Positions 41,919 to 50,008 of a stretch of 61,264 nucleotides of DNA are shown piece after piece. The notes beneath the pieces were generated by a model, which saw only the letters and a program-made list of their open reading frames with translations, made no database searches and was not told where the DNA came from. The first letter of the stretch is position 1. Each line of letters opens with the position of its first letter. A program made the position numbers and the translations under genes. This DNA is from Rhodocyclales bacterium (GTDB taxonomy: Bacteria > Pseudomonadota > Gammaproteobacteria > Burkholderiales > Rhodocyclaceae): contig JACPUD010000082.1 in the NCBI GenBank assembly GCA_016192435.1, positions 51,750 to 113,013 on the forward strand. Direction: 5' to 3'.

Positions 41919-43085
41919 ATGCGCCGCCTCTGGCTGATTTTTGCCCAAACCATCACAGTTTGCGTAGCCATCCTGTTTGTCGTCAAGACGCTCAAGCCGG
42001 AGTGGCTCGCCCAATGGCCCGGCGAAACCACACGCGTCGCGGCAGTGGCGACGGTGCTCGAAGCGCCCGCCGGCAGCGCGGCGCTGCGCCAGGGTTCCTA
42101 TGCCGATGCGGCGAAGAAGGCGATTCCCGCGGTGGTGCATATTTTCACCAGCCAGGAAGTCAAGGGCGCGCGCCATCCCTTCATCAACGATCCGATCTTC
42201 CGACATTTCTTCGGCGACCGCTTCGGCGAACAGTCGCAGCGCCGCTCCGGACTGGGCAGCGGCGTGGTGGTCTCGCCCGAAGGTTACATCCTGACCAACT
42301 TCCATGTGGTCGACGGCGCCGACGAAATCGAGGTCGCGCACAACGACGGGCGCAAGTACAAGGCGCGCGTGGTCGGCTCCGACCCCGAATCCGATCTCGC
42401 GGTGCTGCGCATTCCCGCCGATCACCAGTTGCCGGTGATCGCCTTCGGCAGCAGCGACACGCTGCGCGTCGGCGATGTGGTGCTGGCCATCGGCAATCCC
42501 TTCGGTGTCGGGCAGACCGTCACTTCGGGCATAGTCTCCGCACTCGGCCGCTCGCATCTGGGCATCAACACCTTCGAGAACTTCATCCAGACCGACGCCG
42601 CGATCAATCCCGGCAATTCGGGCGGCGCCCTGGTCGATTCCAACGGCCATCTGATCGGCATCAACACGGCGATCTATTCGCAAAGCGGCGGCTCGATGGG
42701 CATCGGTTTCGCCATTCCGGTCTCGCTGGCAAGAAGCGTGATGGAACAGATCATCAAGACCGGCGGCGTGACCCGCGGCTGGGTCGGCATCGAAGTGCAG
42801 GAGCTGACGCCGGAACTCGCCGAATCCTTCAAGCTGCCGGGCACCGACGGCGCGTTGATTGCCGGCGTAATGCGCGGCAGTCCGGCGGACAAGGCCGGCA
42901 TCAAGCCCGGTGACTTGCTGACGCAGGTCAACGGCAAGCTGGTGAAGGACGCCCAGGTGATGCTGGAACTGATTGCCGCGCTGGTGCCGGGCACCAGCGC
43001 ACGCTTTGACCTGAAGCGCGAAGGCCGCGACGTCAAGGTCGAGGTCACCATCGGCAAGCGGCCGAAGCCGCCGAAGGAAGAATAG
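41919..43085 (+). CDS. DegS/AlgW-type HtrA serine protease with one PDZ domain
   Basis: A 388-residue protease anchored by one N-terminal membrane segment (LIFAQTITVCVAILFVV). The trypsin-like domain has His in ILTNFHVVDGADE, Asp in DPESDLAVLRIP and Ser in INPGNSGGALVDS. A single PDZ domain follows (GWVGIEVQELTPELAESF, GVMRGSPADKAGIKPGDLL). One PDZ plus a membrane anchor is the DegS/AlgW layout, which senses misfolded outer-membrane proteins and triggers the envelope stress response. DegQ has two PDZ domains. No rseA/rpoE genes are adjacent, so the exact role is inferred. Confidence 0.92.
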   Translation: MRRLWLIFAQTITVCVAILFVVKTLKPEWLAQWPGETTRVAAVATVLEAPAGSAALRQGSYADAAKKAIPAVVHIFTSQEVKGARHPFINDPIFRHFFGDRFGEQSQRRSGLGSGVVVSPEGYILTNFHVVDGADEIEVAHNDGRKYKARVVGSDPESDLAVLRIPADHQLPVIAFGSSDTLRVGDVVLAIGNPFGVGQTVTSGIVSALGRSHLGINTFENFIQTDAAINPGNSGGALVDSNGHLIGINTAIYSQSGGSMGIGFAIPVSLARSVMEQIIKTGGVTRGWVGIEVQELTPELAESFKLPGTDGALIAGVMRGSPADKAGIKPGDLLTQVNGKLVKDAQVMLELIAALVPGTSARFDLKREGRDVKVEVTIGKRPKPPKEE

Positions 43086-43122
43086 CCGCAAGCGGTTCGC
43101 GGCGCCTGCGGATTGAAAGCGA

Positions 43123-44178
43123 CTACCTGAGCGCGGCGTTGAGCGCCTCCAGGGCCTTGCTGCCGGGACACAGGTAGGCGTCGCCGAGCTGGTTGAGCGG
43201 TTTCTCCACCGTGTTCAGGTGGCGATGCAGTTCCTCGGCGCTGCTGTCGACGTAGAGCAGGCCGGTGACGATCTCGCCCAGTGCATGGCGTTCCTGCAGA
43301 TGGTTCATGGCACCGACGCGATCCGAGGGGTCGTAATCGGTGTCCAGCTTGCGCAGGTGCAGGATCGAGCCGTCATGCTGCACGATCCGCCGCAATTCGC
43401 CGGGGGCGTAGGTGGTATTGATCTGGTCGCGCGGCAGGATCACGTCGAGGCGATTCACGGCGTCGTTGTGTTCGCGCACGTAGTCGTAGCTCTTGGTCGA
43501 GCCGGCATGGTTGTTGAACGTCACGCAGGGGCTGACGACGTCGATGAAAGCCGGGCCACGGTGGCGCAGCGCGCCCTTGATCAGCGGGATCAGTTGTTCC
43601 TTGTCGCCCGAGAAACTACGCGCTACATAGCTGGCGCCGAGCTGCAGCGCCAGCGCCACCAGGTCGATCGGCGTGTCGTTGTTCACCACGCCGCGCTTGC
43701 TCTTCGAGCCCTTGTCGGCGGTGGCCGAGAACTGCCCCTTGGTCAGGCCATAGACGCCGTTGTTTTCCACGATGTAGGTCATGTTCACGCCGCGGCGCAT
43801 GGCGTGGGCGAACTGGCCGATGCCGATCGAGGCCGAATCGCCGTCGCCGGAGACGCCCATGTAGATCAGGTCGCGGTTGGCCAGCGCGGCCCCGGTCAGC
43901 ACCGACGGCATGCGGCCGTGGGTGGTGTTGAAGCCGTGCGAGGCGCCGAGGAAATAATCCGGCGTCTTCGACGAGCAGCCGATGCCGGACAGTTTGGCCA
44001 CCTTGTGCGGTTCGATGTCGAGGTCGAAGCAGGCCTGCACCACGGCGGCGCTGATCGAATCGTGGCCGCAACCGGCGCATAGCGTCGAAATGGCGCCTTC
44101 ATAGTCGCGGCGGGTGTAGCCGAGCGTGTTCTTCGGCGCATCGGCGCGCAGCAGTTTGGGTTTGGCGAGATAGGTCAT
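43123..44178 (-). CDS. korB: 2-oxoglutarate:ferredoxin oxidoreductase, beta subunit
   Basis: A 351-residue thiamine-diphosphate subunit. CAGCGHDSISAAVV and GIGCSSKTPDYFLG near the N terminus, the ThDP/Mg motif GVSGDGDSASIG with ENNGVYGLTKGQ, and AFIDVVSPCVTFN. It pairs with the alpha/gamma fusion KorA, whose stop overlaps its start as ATGA. By family it decarboxylates a 2-oxoacid with CoA and passes electrons to ferredoxin. Substrate choice (2-oxoglutarate) follows from similarity to the KorABC type of denitrifying aromatic degraders; pyruvate or another oxoacid cannot be fully excluded. Confidence 0.9.
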   Translation of the reverse strand: MTYLAKPKLLRADAPKNTLGYTRRDYEGAISTLCAGCGHDSISAAVVQACFDLDIEPHKVAKLSGIGCSSKTPDYFLGASHGFNTTHGRMPSVLTGAALANRDLIYMGVSGDGDSASIGIGQFAHAMRRGVNMTYIVENNGVYGLTKGQFSATADKGSKSKRGVVNNDTPIDLVALALQLGASYVARSFSGDKEQLIPLIKGALRHRGPAFIDVVSPCVTFNNHAGSTKSYDYVREHNDAVNRLDVILPRDQINTTYAPGELRRIVQHDGSILHLRKLDTDYDPSDRVGAMNHLQERHALGEIVTGLLYVDSSAEELHRHLNTVEKPLNQLGDAYLCPGSKALEALNAALR

Positions 44179-46025
44179 GAGGCCACCTGTTTGCGTATCG
44201 GGGTCACCTTGTGGGCGGACAGCGCGTCGGCGATCCTGCCGGAAATGAAGCGGGCGGTGATCGGCGTGCCGTCGTAGTGCAGGACGCGGATCAGGCGTTT
44301 TGGATCGACCTCGCCTTCATTGATCAGCAGCATGCGCAGCTGCCCGCTCTCGTTCTGCTCGACGACGAAGACGTGGTCATGCTCGTCGATGAACTCGATC
44401 ACCTCGTCGGCAAACGGGAAACCGCGCACCCGCATGATATTGACATGAACGCCCTGCGCTTCGAGCAAGGTGAAGGCTTCCGCCATGGCCGGACTGGTCG
44501 AGCCGTAGTAGATCGCGCCGAAGCGGCTCGGCTGCGACGCGCGCTGCACCACCGGCGCCGGCACCAGTTTCTTGGCCGTCTCGAACTTGTGGCGCAAGCG
44601 CTCCATGTTATAGACGTAGTCGGTCCCCGCCTCGCTGTACTTGGCGTAGGCATTGCGCGTGGTGCCGCGGCTGAAGAAGGCACCCTTGGTCGGGTGCGTA
44701 CCGGGAATCGTGCGCCAGGGAATGCCGTCGCCATCGACATCGAGATAGCGGCCGAAGGTCTTGCCGGCATCCAGTTGCTCGGCGCTCATCACCTTGCCGC
44801 GATCGTAGCGGCGCTGGTCGTCCCACTCGAACGGCCGCGACAGGCGATCGTTCATGCCGATGTCGAGGTCGAGCATGACGAACACCGGGGTCTGCAAACG
44901 TTCCGCGAGGTCGAAGGCCTGGGCGCCGAGCGTGAAGCACTCGTAGGGATCCTCGGGGAACAGCAGCACGTGCTTGGTGTCGCCGTGGGATGCGTAGGCG
45001 CAGGAAATCAGGTCGGATTGCTGGGTGCGGGTCGGCATGCCGGTGGAAGGCCCGCCGCGCTGCACGTCGAAGACCACCACCGGAACCTCGGCGAAATAGG
45101 CCAGCCCGAAGAACTCCTGCATCAGGGAGATGCCGGGGCCCGAGGTGGCGGTAAATGCGCGCGAACCGTTCCAGGCGGCGCCGATGACCATGCCGATCGA
45201 GGCCAGTTCGTCTTCGGCCTGGACGATCGCGTAACGGGCCATGCCGTTATCGGGATCGGTACGGTATTTGCGGCAATAGTTGCCGAAGGACTCGATCACC
45301 GAGGTGGATGGCGTGATCGGATACCAGGCGGCCACCGTGGCACCGCCATAGACGGCACCCAGGCCACAGGCGTCGTTGCCATTGATGAAAATCTTGTCGC
45401 CGACGCCATTCGAGCGTTCGACGCGCAGACCGATGGGGCAGGAAAGATGCGCCTGGGCATGGTCATAGCCCAGTTTGAGGGCGTTGACGTTGGCGCCGAT
45501 CAACTTGTCCTTGCCGCGGTATTGATCGGCAATCAGCTTCTCGACCACGGCGAAGTCCATGCCCAGCAGCGCCGTGAGGGCGCCGACATACATGATGTTC
45601 TTGAACAACTGGCGCTGGCGCGGATCGCTGTACTCGCGATTGCAGATCTCGGTCAGCGGGATGCCCAGCACCGTGATGTCCTCGCGAAAGCGCGAGCGCG
45701 GCAGCGATTTCGTCGAGTCGTAGAACAGGTAGCCGCCTGCCTCGATTTCGGCGATGTCGCGGTCCCAGGTCTGCGGATTCATTGCCACCATCAGGTCGCA
45801 ACCGCCGCGACGACCGAGCCAGCCGGCGCCCGAAACGCGCATTTCGTACCAGGTAGGCATACCCTGGATATTCGACGGGAAAATATTGCGCGGCGCCACC
45901 GGTACGCCCATGCGCATGATGGCGCGCGCGAACAGCTCGTTGGCCGAGGCCGAGCCGGAGCCGTTGACGTTGGCGAATTTTATGACGAAGTCGTTGGTAC
46001 TCTGGATTGCTTGCGTGGCACTCAT
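44175..46025 (-). CDS. korA: 2-oxoglutarate:ferredoxin oxidoreductase, alpha subunit (fused gamma domain)
   Basis: A 616-residue protein from ATG 46025 (MSATQAIQSTND), overlapping the korC stop as ATGA. The N-terminal ~190 residues are the gamma domain (VNGSGSASANELFARAIMRM, MVAMNPQTW). From ~220 the pyrimidine-binding alpha domain reads FINGNDACGLGAVYGGATV, AWYPITPSTSVIESF, IVQAEDELASIGMVIGAAW, TSGPGISLMQEFFG and GGPSTGMPTRTQQSDL. The C-terminal domain includes VVEQNESGQLRMLL. This gamma-alpha fusion is typical of the two-subunit KorAB type. Electrons are expected to go to ferredoxin and, through KorC, to exchange with NADP(H). Confidence 0.92.
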   Translation of the reverse strand: MSATQAIQSTNDFVIKFANVNGSGSASANELFARAIMRMGVPVAPRNIFPSNIQGMPTWYEMRVSGAGWLGRRGGCDLMVAMNPQTWDRDIAEIEAGGYLFYDSTKSLPRSRFREDITVLGIPLTEICNREYSDPRQRQLFKNIMYVGALTALLGMDFAVVEKLIADQYRGKDKLIGANVNALKLGYDHAQAHLSCPIGLRVERSNGVGDKIFINGNDACGLGAVYGGATVAAWYPITPSTSVIESFGNYCRKYRTDPDNGMARYAIVQAEDELASIGMVIGAAWNGSRAFTATSGPGISLMQEFFGLAYFAEVPVVVFDVQRGGPSTGMPTRTQQSDLISCAYASHGDTKHVLLFPEDPYECFTLGAQAFDLAERLQTPVFVMLDLDIGMNDRLSRPFEWDDQRRYDRGKVMSAEQLDAGKTFGRYLDVDGDGIPWRTIPGTHPTKGAFFSRGTTRNAYAKYSEAGTDYVYNMERLRHKFETAKKLVPAPVVQRASQPSRFGAIYYGSTSPAMAEAFTLLEAQGVHVNIMRVRGFPFADEVIEFIDEHDHVFVVEQNESGQLRMLLINEGEVDPKRLIRVLHYDGTPITARFISGRIADALSAHKVTPIRKQVAS

Positions 46026-47809
46026 GTCTTTCTGACCTCCGTTCCCGCTTCGGCGCATTGCAGGAAGAATTTCTGCATGTCCCAGGCGCCGGTCGGGCAA
46101 CGCTCGGCGCACATGCCGCAATGCAGGCAAATGTTCTCGTCCTTGACCATGACCCGCCCCGTCTTCAGTGCATCCGAGACATACAGCGCCTGATCCGCGT
46201 TCTTCGCCGGCGCCTTGAGGCGGCTGCGCAAGTCATCCTCTTCGCCATTGCGGGTGAAGGTGATGCATTCGGTCGGACAGATATCGACGCAGGCATCGCA
46301 TTCGATGCAGGTCTTGACCGTGAATACCGTCTCGATGTCGCAGTTGAGGCAGCGCTCGGCCTCGGCACAGGCCATGAAGGGATCGAAGCCCAGTTCGAGC
46401 TCGAGCTTGATGTCCTTGAGGGTCTTTTCCAGCGCCTTGACCGGCACCTTCTTGCGCTCTTCCTCCGACACCTGGTTGTCGTAGCTCCACTCGTGGATGC
46501 CCATCTTCTGGCTGACCAGATTGACCATGGGTGGCGGCCGCTCCTGCAGCTTCTTGCCGCGGCAGAACAGATCGATGGAAATCGCCGCGGCGTGGCCCTG
46601 GGCCGCGGCGGTGATGATGTTCTTCGGGCCCAGCGCCGCATCGCCGCCGAAAAACACCTGCGGCAGCGTCGATTGCAAGGTCTCCGAATCCAGCACCGGC
46701 ATGCCCCACTTGTCGAATTCGAGGCCGATGTCCTTCTCGATCCAGGGGAAGGCATTCTCCTGGCCGATGGCCACCAGCACCTCGTCGCATTCCATCAGCA
46801 CATCGGGCTCGCCGGTCGGGATCAGGCTGCGCCGGCCCTTGGCGTCGTACTCGGCACGGACCTTCTCGAACAGCACGCCCTTCAGCTTGCCGTTGTCATG
46901 AACAAATTCCTTGGGCACCAGCATGTTGAGAGTCGGAATGCCCTCGTGAATCGCCTCCTCCTTCTCCCAGGGCGAGGCTTTCATTTCCTCGAAGCCGCTC
47001 CTGACCACCACCTTGACGTCCTCGCCGCCCAGGCGCCGCGCCGAACGGCAACAATCCATCGCGGTATTGCCGCCGCCGAGCACGATCACGCGCTTGGCGA
47101 TGCTCGTGGTGTGGCCGAAGGCCACATTGGCCAGCCAATCGATGCCGATCTGGATATGCGCCGCTGCTTCCTTGCGCCCGGGTATGTCGGCGTCGCGTCC
47201 GCGCGGGGCGCCGGTGCCGACGAAAACGGCGTCCCAGCCCTGGGCCAGCACCTCGCTCAGGCTGCCCACCCAGTGGTTGTAGTGAGTTTCCACGCCGAGA
47301 TCGATGATGTAACTACATTCCTCGTCGATGACGCTGTCCGGCAGGCGGAATTTCGGGATCTGGCTGCGCATCATGCCGCCGGGCGCTGCGCCGCTGTCGA
47401 ATACCGTAACCTGGTAACCGATCGCCGCCAGGTCGCGCGCCACGGTCAGCGAGGCGGGACCGGCGCCGACACAGGCGATACGCTTGCCGTTCTTCTTTTC
47501 CGGCGCCCGCGGCAGGCGATCCTTGATGTCGTCCTTGAGGTCGGCGCAGACACGCTTCAGGCGACAGATGGCGACCGGCTCCTTGTCTACCCGGCCGCGG
47601 CGACAGGCCGGCTCGCAAGGTCTGTCGCAGACCCGGCCCAGAATCCCGGGAAAGACATTCGAGCGCCAGTTGATCATGTAGGCATCCGAGTAATGCCCTG
47701 CAGCAATCAGGCGGATGTACTCGGGAACGGGGGTGTGGGCCGGACAGGCCCACTGACAATCCACGACCTTGTGAAAATAGTCGGGGGCGCCGATGTTCGT
47801 CGGTTTCAC
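46022..47809 (-). CDS. korC: Iron-sulfur flavoprotein subunit (GltD-like) of the Kor complex
   Basis: A 595-residue protein starting at GTG 47809. The GltD-type N-terminal cluster region (CQWACPAHTPVPEYI, GRVCDRPCEPACRRGRVD) precedes FAD-binding (CVGAGPASLTVARDL) and NAD(P)-binding (VLGGGNTAMDCCRSARRL) folds. The C terminus adds two 4Fe-4S motifs, CIECDACVDICPTECI and CLHCGMCAERCPTGAW. It heads the korC-A-B operon with ATGA overlaps. The matching subunit of Azoarcus evansii KorABC links 2-oxoglutarate oxidation, ferredoxin and NADP, and supplies reduced ferredoxin for aromatic ring reduction. The ~200-nt region upstream (47810-48011) carries no clear promoter pair. Confidence 0.9.
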   Translation of the reverse strand: MKPTNIGAPDYFHKVVDCQWACPAHTPVPEYIRLIAAGHYSDAYMINWRSNVFPGILGRVCDRPCEPACRRGRVDKEPVAICRLKRVCADLKDDIKDRLPRAPEKKNGKRIACVGAGPASLTVARDLAAIGYQVTVFDSGAAPGGMMRSQIPKFRLPDSVIDEECSYIIDLGVETHYNHWVGSLSEVLAQGWDAVFVGTGAPRGRDADIPGRKEAAAHIQIGIDWLANVAFGHTTSIAKRVIVLGGGNTAMDCCRSARRLGGEDVKVVVRSGFEEMKASPWEKEEAIHEGIPTLNMLVPKEFVHDNGKLKGVLFEKVRAEYDAKGRRSLIPTGEPDVLMECDEVLVAIGQENAFPWIEKDIGLEFDKWGMPVLDSETLQSTLPQVFFGGDAALGPKNIITAAAQGHAAAISIDLFCRGKKLQERPPPMVNLVSQKMGIHEWSYDNQVSEEERKKVPVKALEKTLKDIKLELELGFDPFMACAEAERCLNCDIETVFTVKTCIECDACVDICPTECITFTRNGEEDDLRSRLKAPAKNADQALYVSDALKTGRVMVKDENICLHCGMCAERCPTGAWDMQKFFLQCAEAGTEVRKT

Positions 47810-48011
47810 GTGCGCGCGGTCTCCAGTTACTTGTTTGCTGCGTCAGGAGCATTAGCGAAACGCCTACGCTCATTGGTTCACTTTATCACCCTCTGTCGCC
47901 TCGGAAAGCCGGCGCGGCTCCGTGCGGAAAAAAAATGCGCGGGCGAGTTTTCTCTCAAGCGAAAAATCGGCTAGTCTTTATACTTTATGCCTTGTCTAAG
48001 GGTGACTCGTT

Positions 48012-48731
48012 ATGGCTTTGCGCGCGCTGATTTTTGACGTCGACGGAACCCTTGCCAACACCGAGCGCGATGGCCATCGCCCGGCGTTCAATGCGGCGTT
48101 CGCCGAAGTCGGTCTGCCCTGGCACTGGGACGAAGCCTTCTACGGCACTCTGCTGGACGTTGCCGGAGGCCGCGAACGGATTCGTCACTATGCGGAAAAG
48201 TATGATCCGGCAACCCGCGCACGGCCCGATTTCGACGATCTGCTGCAACGCATACACGACATCAAGACGCGCAATTACCAACGGCTGCTGGCCGCCGGAG
48301 CGATTCCCCTGCGTGCCGATATCGGGCAGCTGATCTGCGACGCGCGTACCGAAGGCGTGCGACTGGCGATCGCTTCCAGTTCCAAACTGGAGAACGTGGT
48401 GGGCCTGCTGCGGGCCAATCTTGGCCCGAATGCCGACACATGGTTCGACGCGATCGCGTCCGGGAGCGTCGCGGCGGCCAAGAAGCCGTCGCCGGATATT
48501 TATCTGTGGACCCTGAAGCAACTCAACCTGCCGCCGCGAGATTGCCTCGCCGTCGAGGATTCCTCCCATGGACTGGCCGCCTCGCTGGCGGCGGGAATCC
48601 CAACTGTCATCACCGTCAGCGACTACACCATCCATGAGAACTTCGAGGGTGCGCGCATGGTCTTAGCGGAAGCGGATATGGTTACGCTGGATAAGCTGAG
48701 ACTGTGGCACGCAACCGCAAGCACTTCCTGA
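48012..48731 (+). CDS. HAD-superfamily hydrolase, CbbY-like
   Basis: A 239-residue HAD phosphatase. Motif I is DVDGTLANTERDGHRPAFN, motif II Ser in LAIASSSKLENV, motif III Lys in AAKKPSPDIYLW, and motif IV CLAVEDSSHGLAASLAAG. The T-x-x-D-GH pattern in the cap and general layout match CbbY/sugar-phosphate phosphatases, which in autotrophs remove xylulose-1,5-bisphosphate. No Calvin-cycle genes are nearby, so the substrate is open. ATG 48012 has AAGGG nine bases upstream. It is divergent from korC. Confidence 0.88.
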   Translation: MALRALIFDVDGTLANTERDGHRPAFNAAFAEVGLPWHWDEAFYGTLLDVAGGRERIRHYAEKYDPATRARPDFDDLLQRIHDIKTRNYQRLLAAGAIPLRADIGQLICDARTEGVRLAIASSSKLENVVGLLRANLGPNADTWFDAIASGSVAAAKKPSPDIYLWTLKQLNLPPRDCLAVEDSSHGLAASLAAGIPTVITVSDYTIHENFEGARMVLAEADMVTLDKLRLWHATASTS

Positions 48732-48797
48732 CCTCCGCCAAGTGGCATTCTTGCTGTGTCAACGCAGAGAGGCGGAAAAATATTCTTACCCAGGCAA

Positions 48798-48803
48798 TAT
48801 AAT
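48798..48803 (+). promoter_or_regulatory. TATAAT box immediately before the degenerate HD-GYP gene (leaderless candidate)
   Basis: A perfect TATAAT ends 8 nt before the ATG at 48812, and no Shine-Dalgarno sequence is present. Transcription from this box would begin at or next to the start codon, giving a leaderless mRNA. No good -35 lies at 17 nt (GAAAAA), so confidence is limited. Confidence 0.35.
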
Positions 48804-48811
48804 TAAGCCGT

Positions 48812-50008
48812 ATGGAACTCCGGGAAATACCTGTCGACCAACTCGTTTTTGGGGCGTACATCTCCAAGCTGGATCGACCTTGGACTGAAACCCCCTTCGT
48901 ATTTCAGGGCTTTGTCCTGAAAAGCGACAAGCAGCTTGATGTCCTGAAAAAGTACTGCAAGCACGTCTACATCGACCCGGAGAAGGAAGAGCGCCGGGAA
49001 CTTGGCCGCGTCACCGCAGAGGACTTGGCGAAGGTCCGCGGCACCACCGTGTACAAGGAAGTGGCGAGCGTCGAGGCCGAACTGCCCAAGGCGCAGAATG
49101 CCTACGCGAATACGACCATCGTCGTGCGGGAGCTTGCCCGCGCAGTCGAAATCGGCAATGCCATAGACAGTTCCCGGTCGCATGAAGCGGCGGCGCAGAT
49201 TACCGAGAGTGTCGTGCGCAATCCCGATGCGATGGCACTGCTGATCAAGCTGCAGGAGAAGGGCGGCGAAGCACTGAGCCGCGCCGTAGGTATCTCGGTC
49301 ATGATGACCATTTTCGGACGTTTCCTGCAACTGCCGCCGGACCGCATACAAATGCTCGGCATGCTGGGTTTGCTGCAGGACGTCGGCAAGCTGAAGCTGC
49401 CCGCCCAACTCGCCGCGCGAGGCCCCGTTACCGCGGAAGAAATCGAACTCTACAAGACGCATGTTAGTCATTCCGTGCGGACTCTCAGCGACACACCCGG
49501 CCTTCCCCCGGAACTGCCAGGACTTGCCTCTCTGCACCACGAGTGCTTCGACGGCAGCGGCTATCCGCGCGGACTGCGCGGGGATGCCATTGCCCTATCG
49601 GGCTTGATCGCGGGCATCGTGGATAGCTTCGACACGCTCACGGCACCGAGGCCCTTCGGGGAAAACCTGTCCCCGGCAAACGCGCTGAGCCTCATCTACA
49701 AGGAGCGCGGAAAACGCTTCCACCCGGCGCTGGTAGAACAGTTCATACAGTGCATCGGCGTATTTCCGGTCGGCAGCGTGGTCGAATTGAACAGCGGCGA
49801 AGTCGCGATCGTGATCGCCCAGAACATGGTGCGTCGCATGCAGCCGCGCCTGATGGTGGTCAGGGACACCAAGGGCGACCCCTTGGTGCCCTACAAGATG
49901 CTCGACCTGATGAAAGACCCCAAGGTCCGGCCCGGTGAGCCCTACCGGATTCAGCGCTCGCTGGAATATGGCACTGTCAAGATCGATCCGCGAGAGTTGT
50001 TCCTGTGA
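48812..50008 (+). CDS. HD-GYP-type protein with a degenerate HD site
   Basis: A 398-residue cytoplasmic protein. An N-terminal DUF3391-like region (IPVDQLVFGAYISKLDRPW, VYIDPEKEERR) precedes an HD-GYP domain (about 125-320). The GYP half is kept (LHHECFDGSGYPRGLRGD, GIVDSFDTLTAPRP), but the HD pair reads LQDVGKLKLP, with Gln for the metal-binding His, and the upstream metal His segment reads RAVGISVMM. Hydrolysis of c-di-GMP is therefore doubtful; binding or signalling is more likely. A C-terminal beta-rich extension (VGSVVELNSGEVAIVIAQN) follows. It overlaps the GGDEF-EAL gene as GTGA. Confidence 0.88.
   Translation: MELREIPVDQLVFGAYISKLDRPWTETPFVFQGFVLKSDKQLDVLKKYCKHVYIDPEKEERRELGRVTAEDLAKVRGTTVYKEVASVEAELPKAQNAYANTTIVVRELARAVEIGNAIDSSRSHEAAAQITESVVRNPDAMALLIKLQEKGGEALSRAVGISVMMTIFGRFLQLPPDRIQMLGMLGLLQDVGKLKLPAQLAARGPVTAEEIELYKTHVSHSVRTLSDTPGLPPELPGLASLHHECFDGSGYPRGLRGDAIALSGLIAGIVDSFDTLTAPRPFGENLSPANALSLIYKERGKRFHPALVEQFIQCIGVFPVGSVVELNSGEVAIVIAQNMVRRMQPRLMVVRDTKGDPLVPYKMLDLMKDPKVRPGEPYRIQRSLEYGTVKIDPRELFL

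Noticed and set aside
44211-47974. Two long plus-strand open frames (about 660 and 655 codons) over korA and korC
   Set aside because: They mirror korA and korC codons and contain no recognisable motif; the minus-strand genes have complete cofactor motifs.
48751-48756. TTGCTG as a -35 box paired with TATAAT at 48798
   Set aside because: The spacing is 41 nt, far from the 16-18 nt needed.
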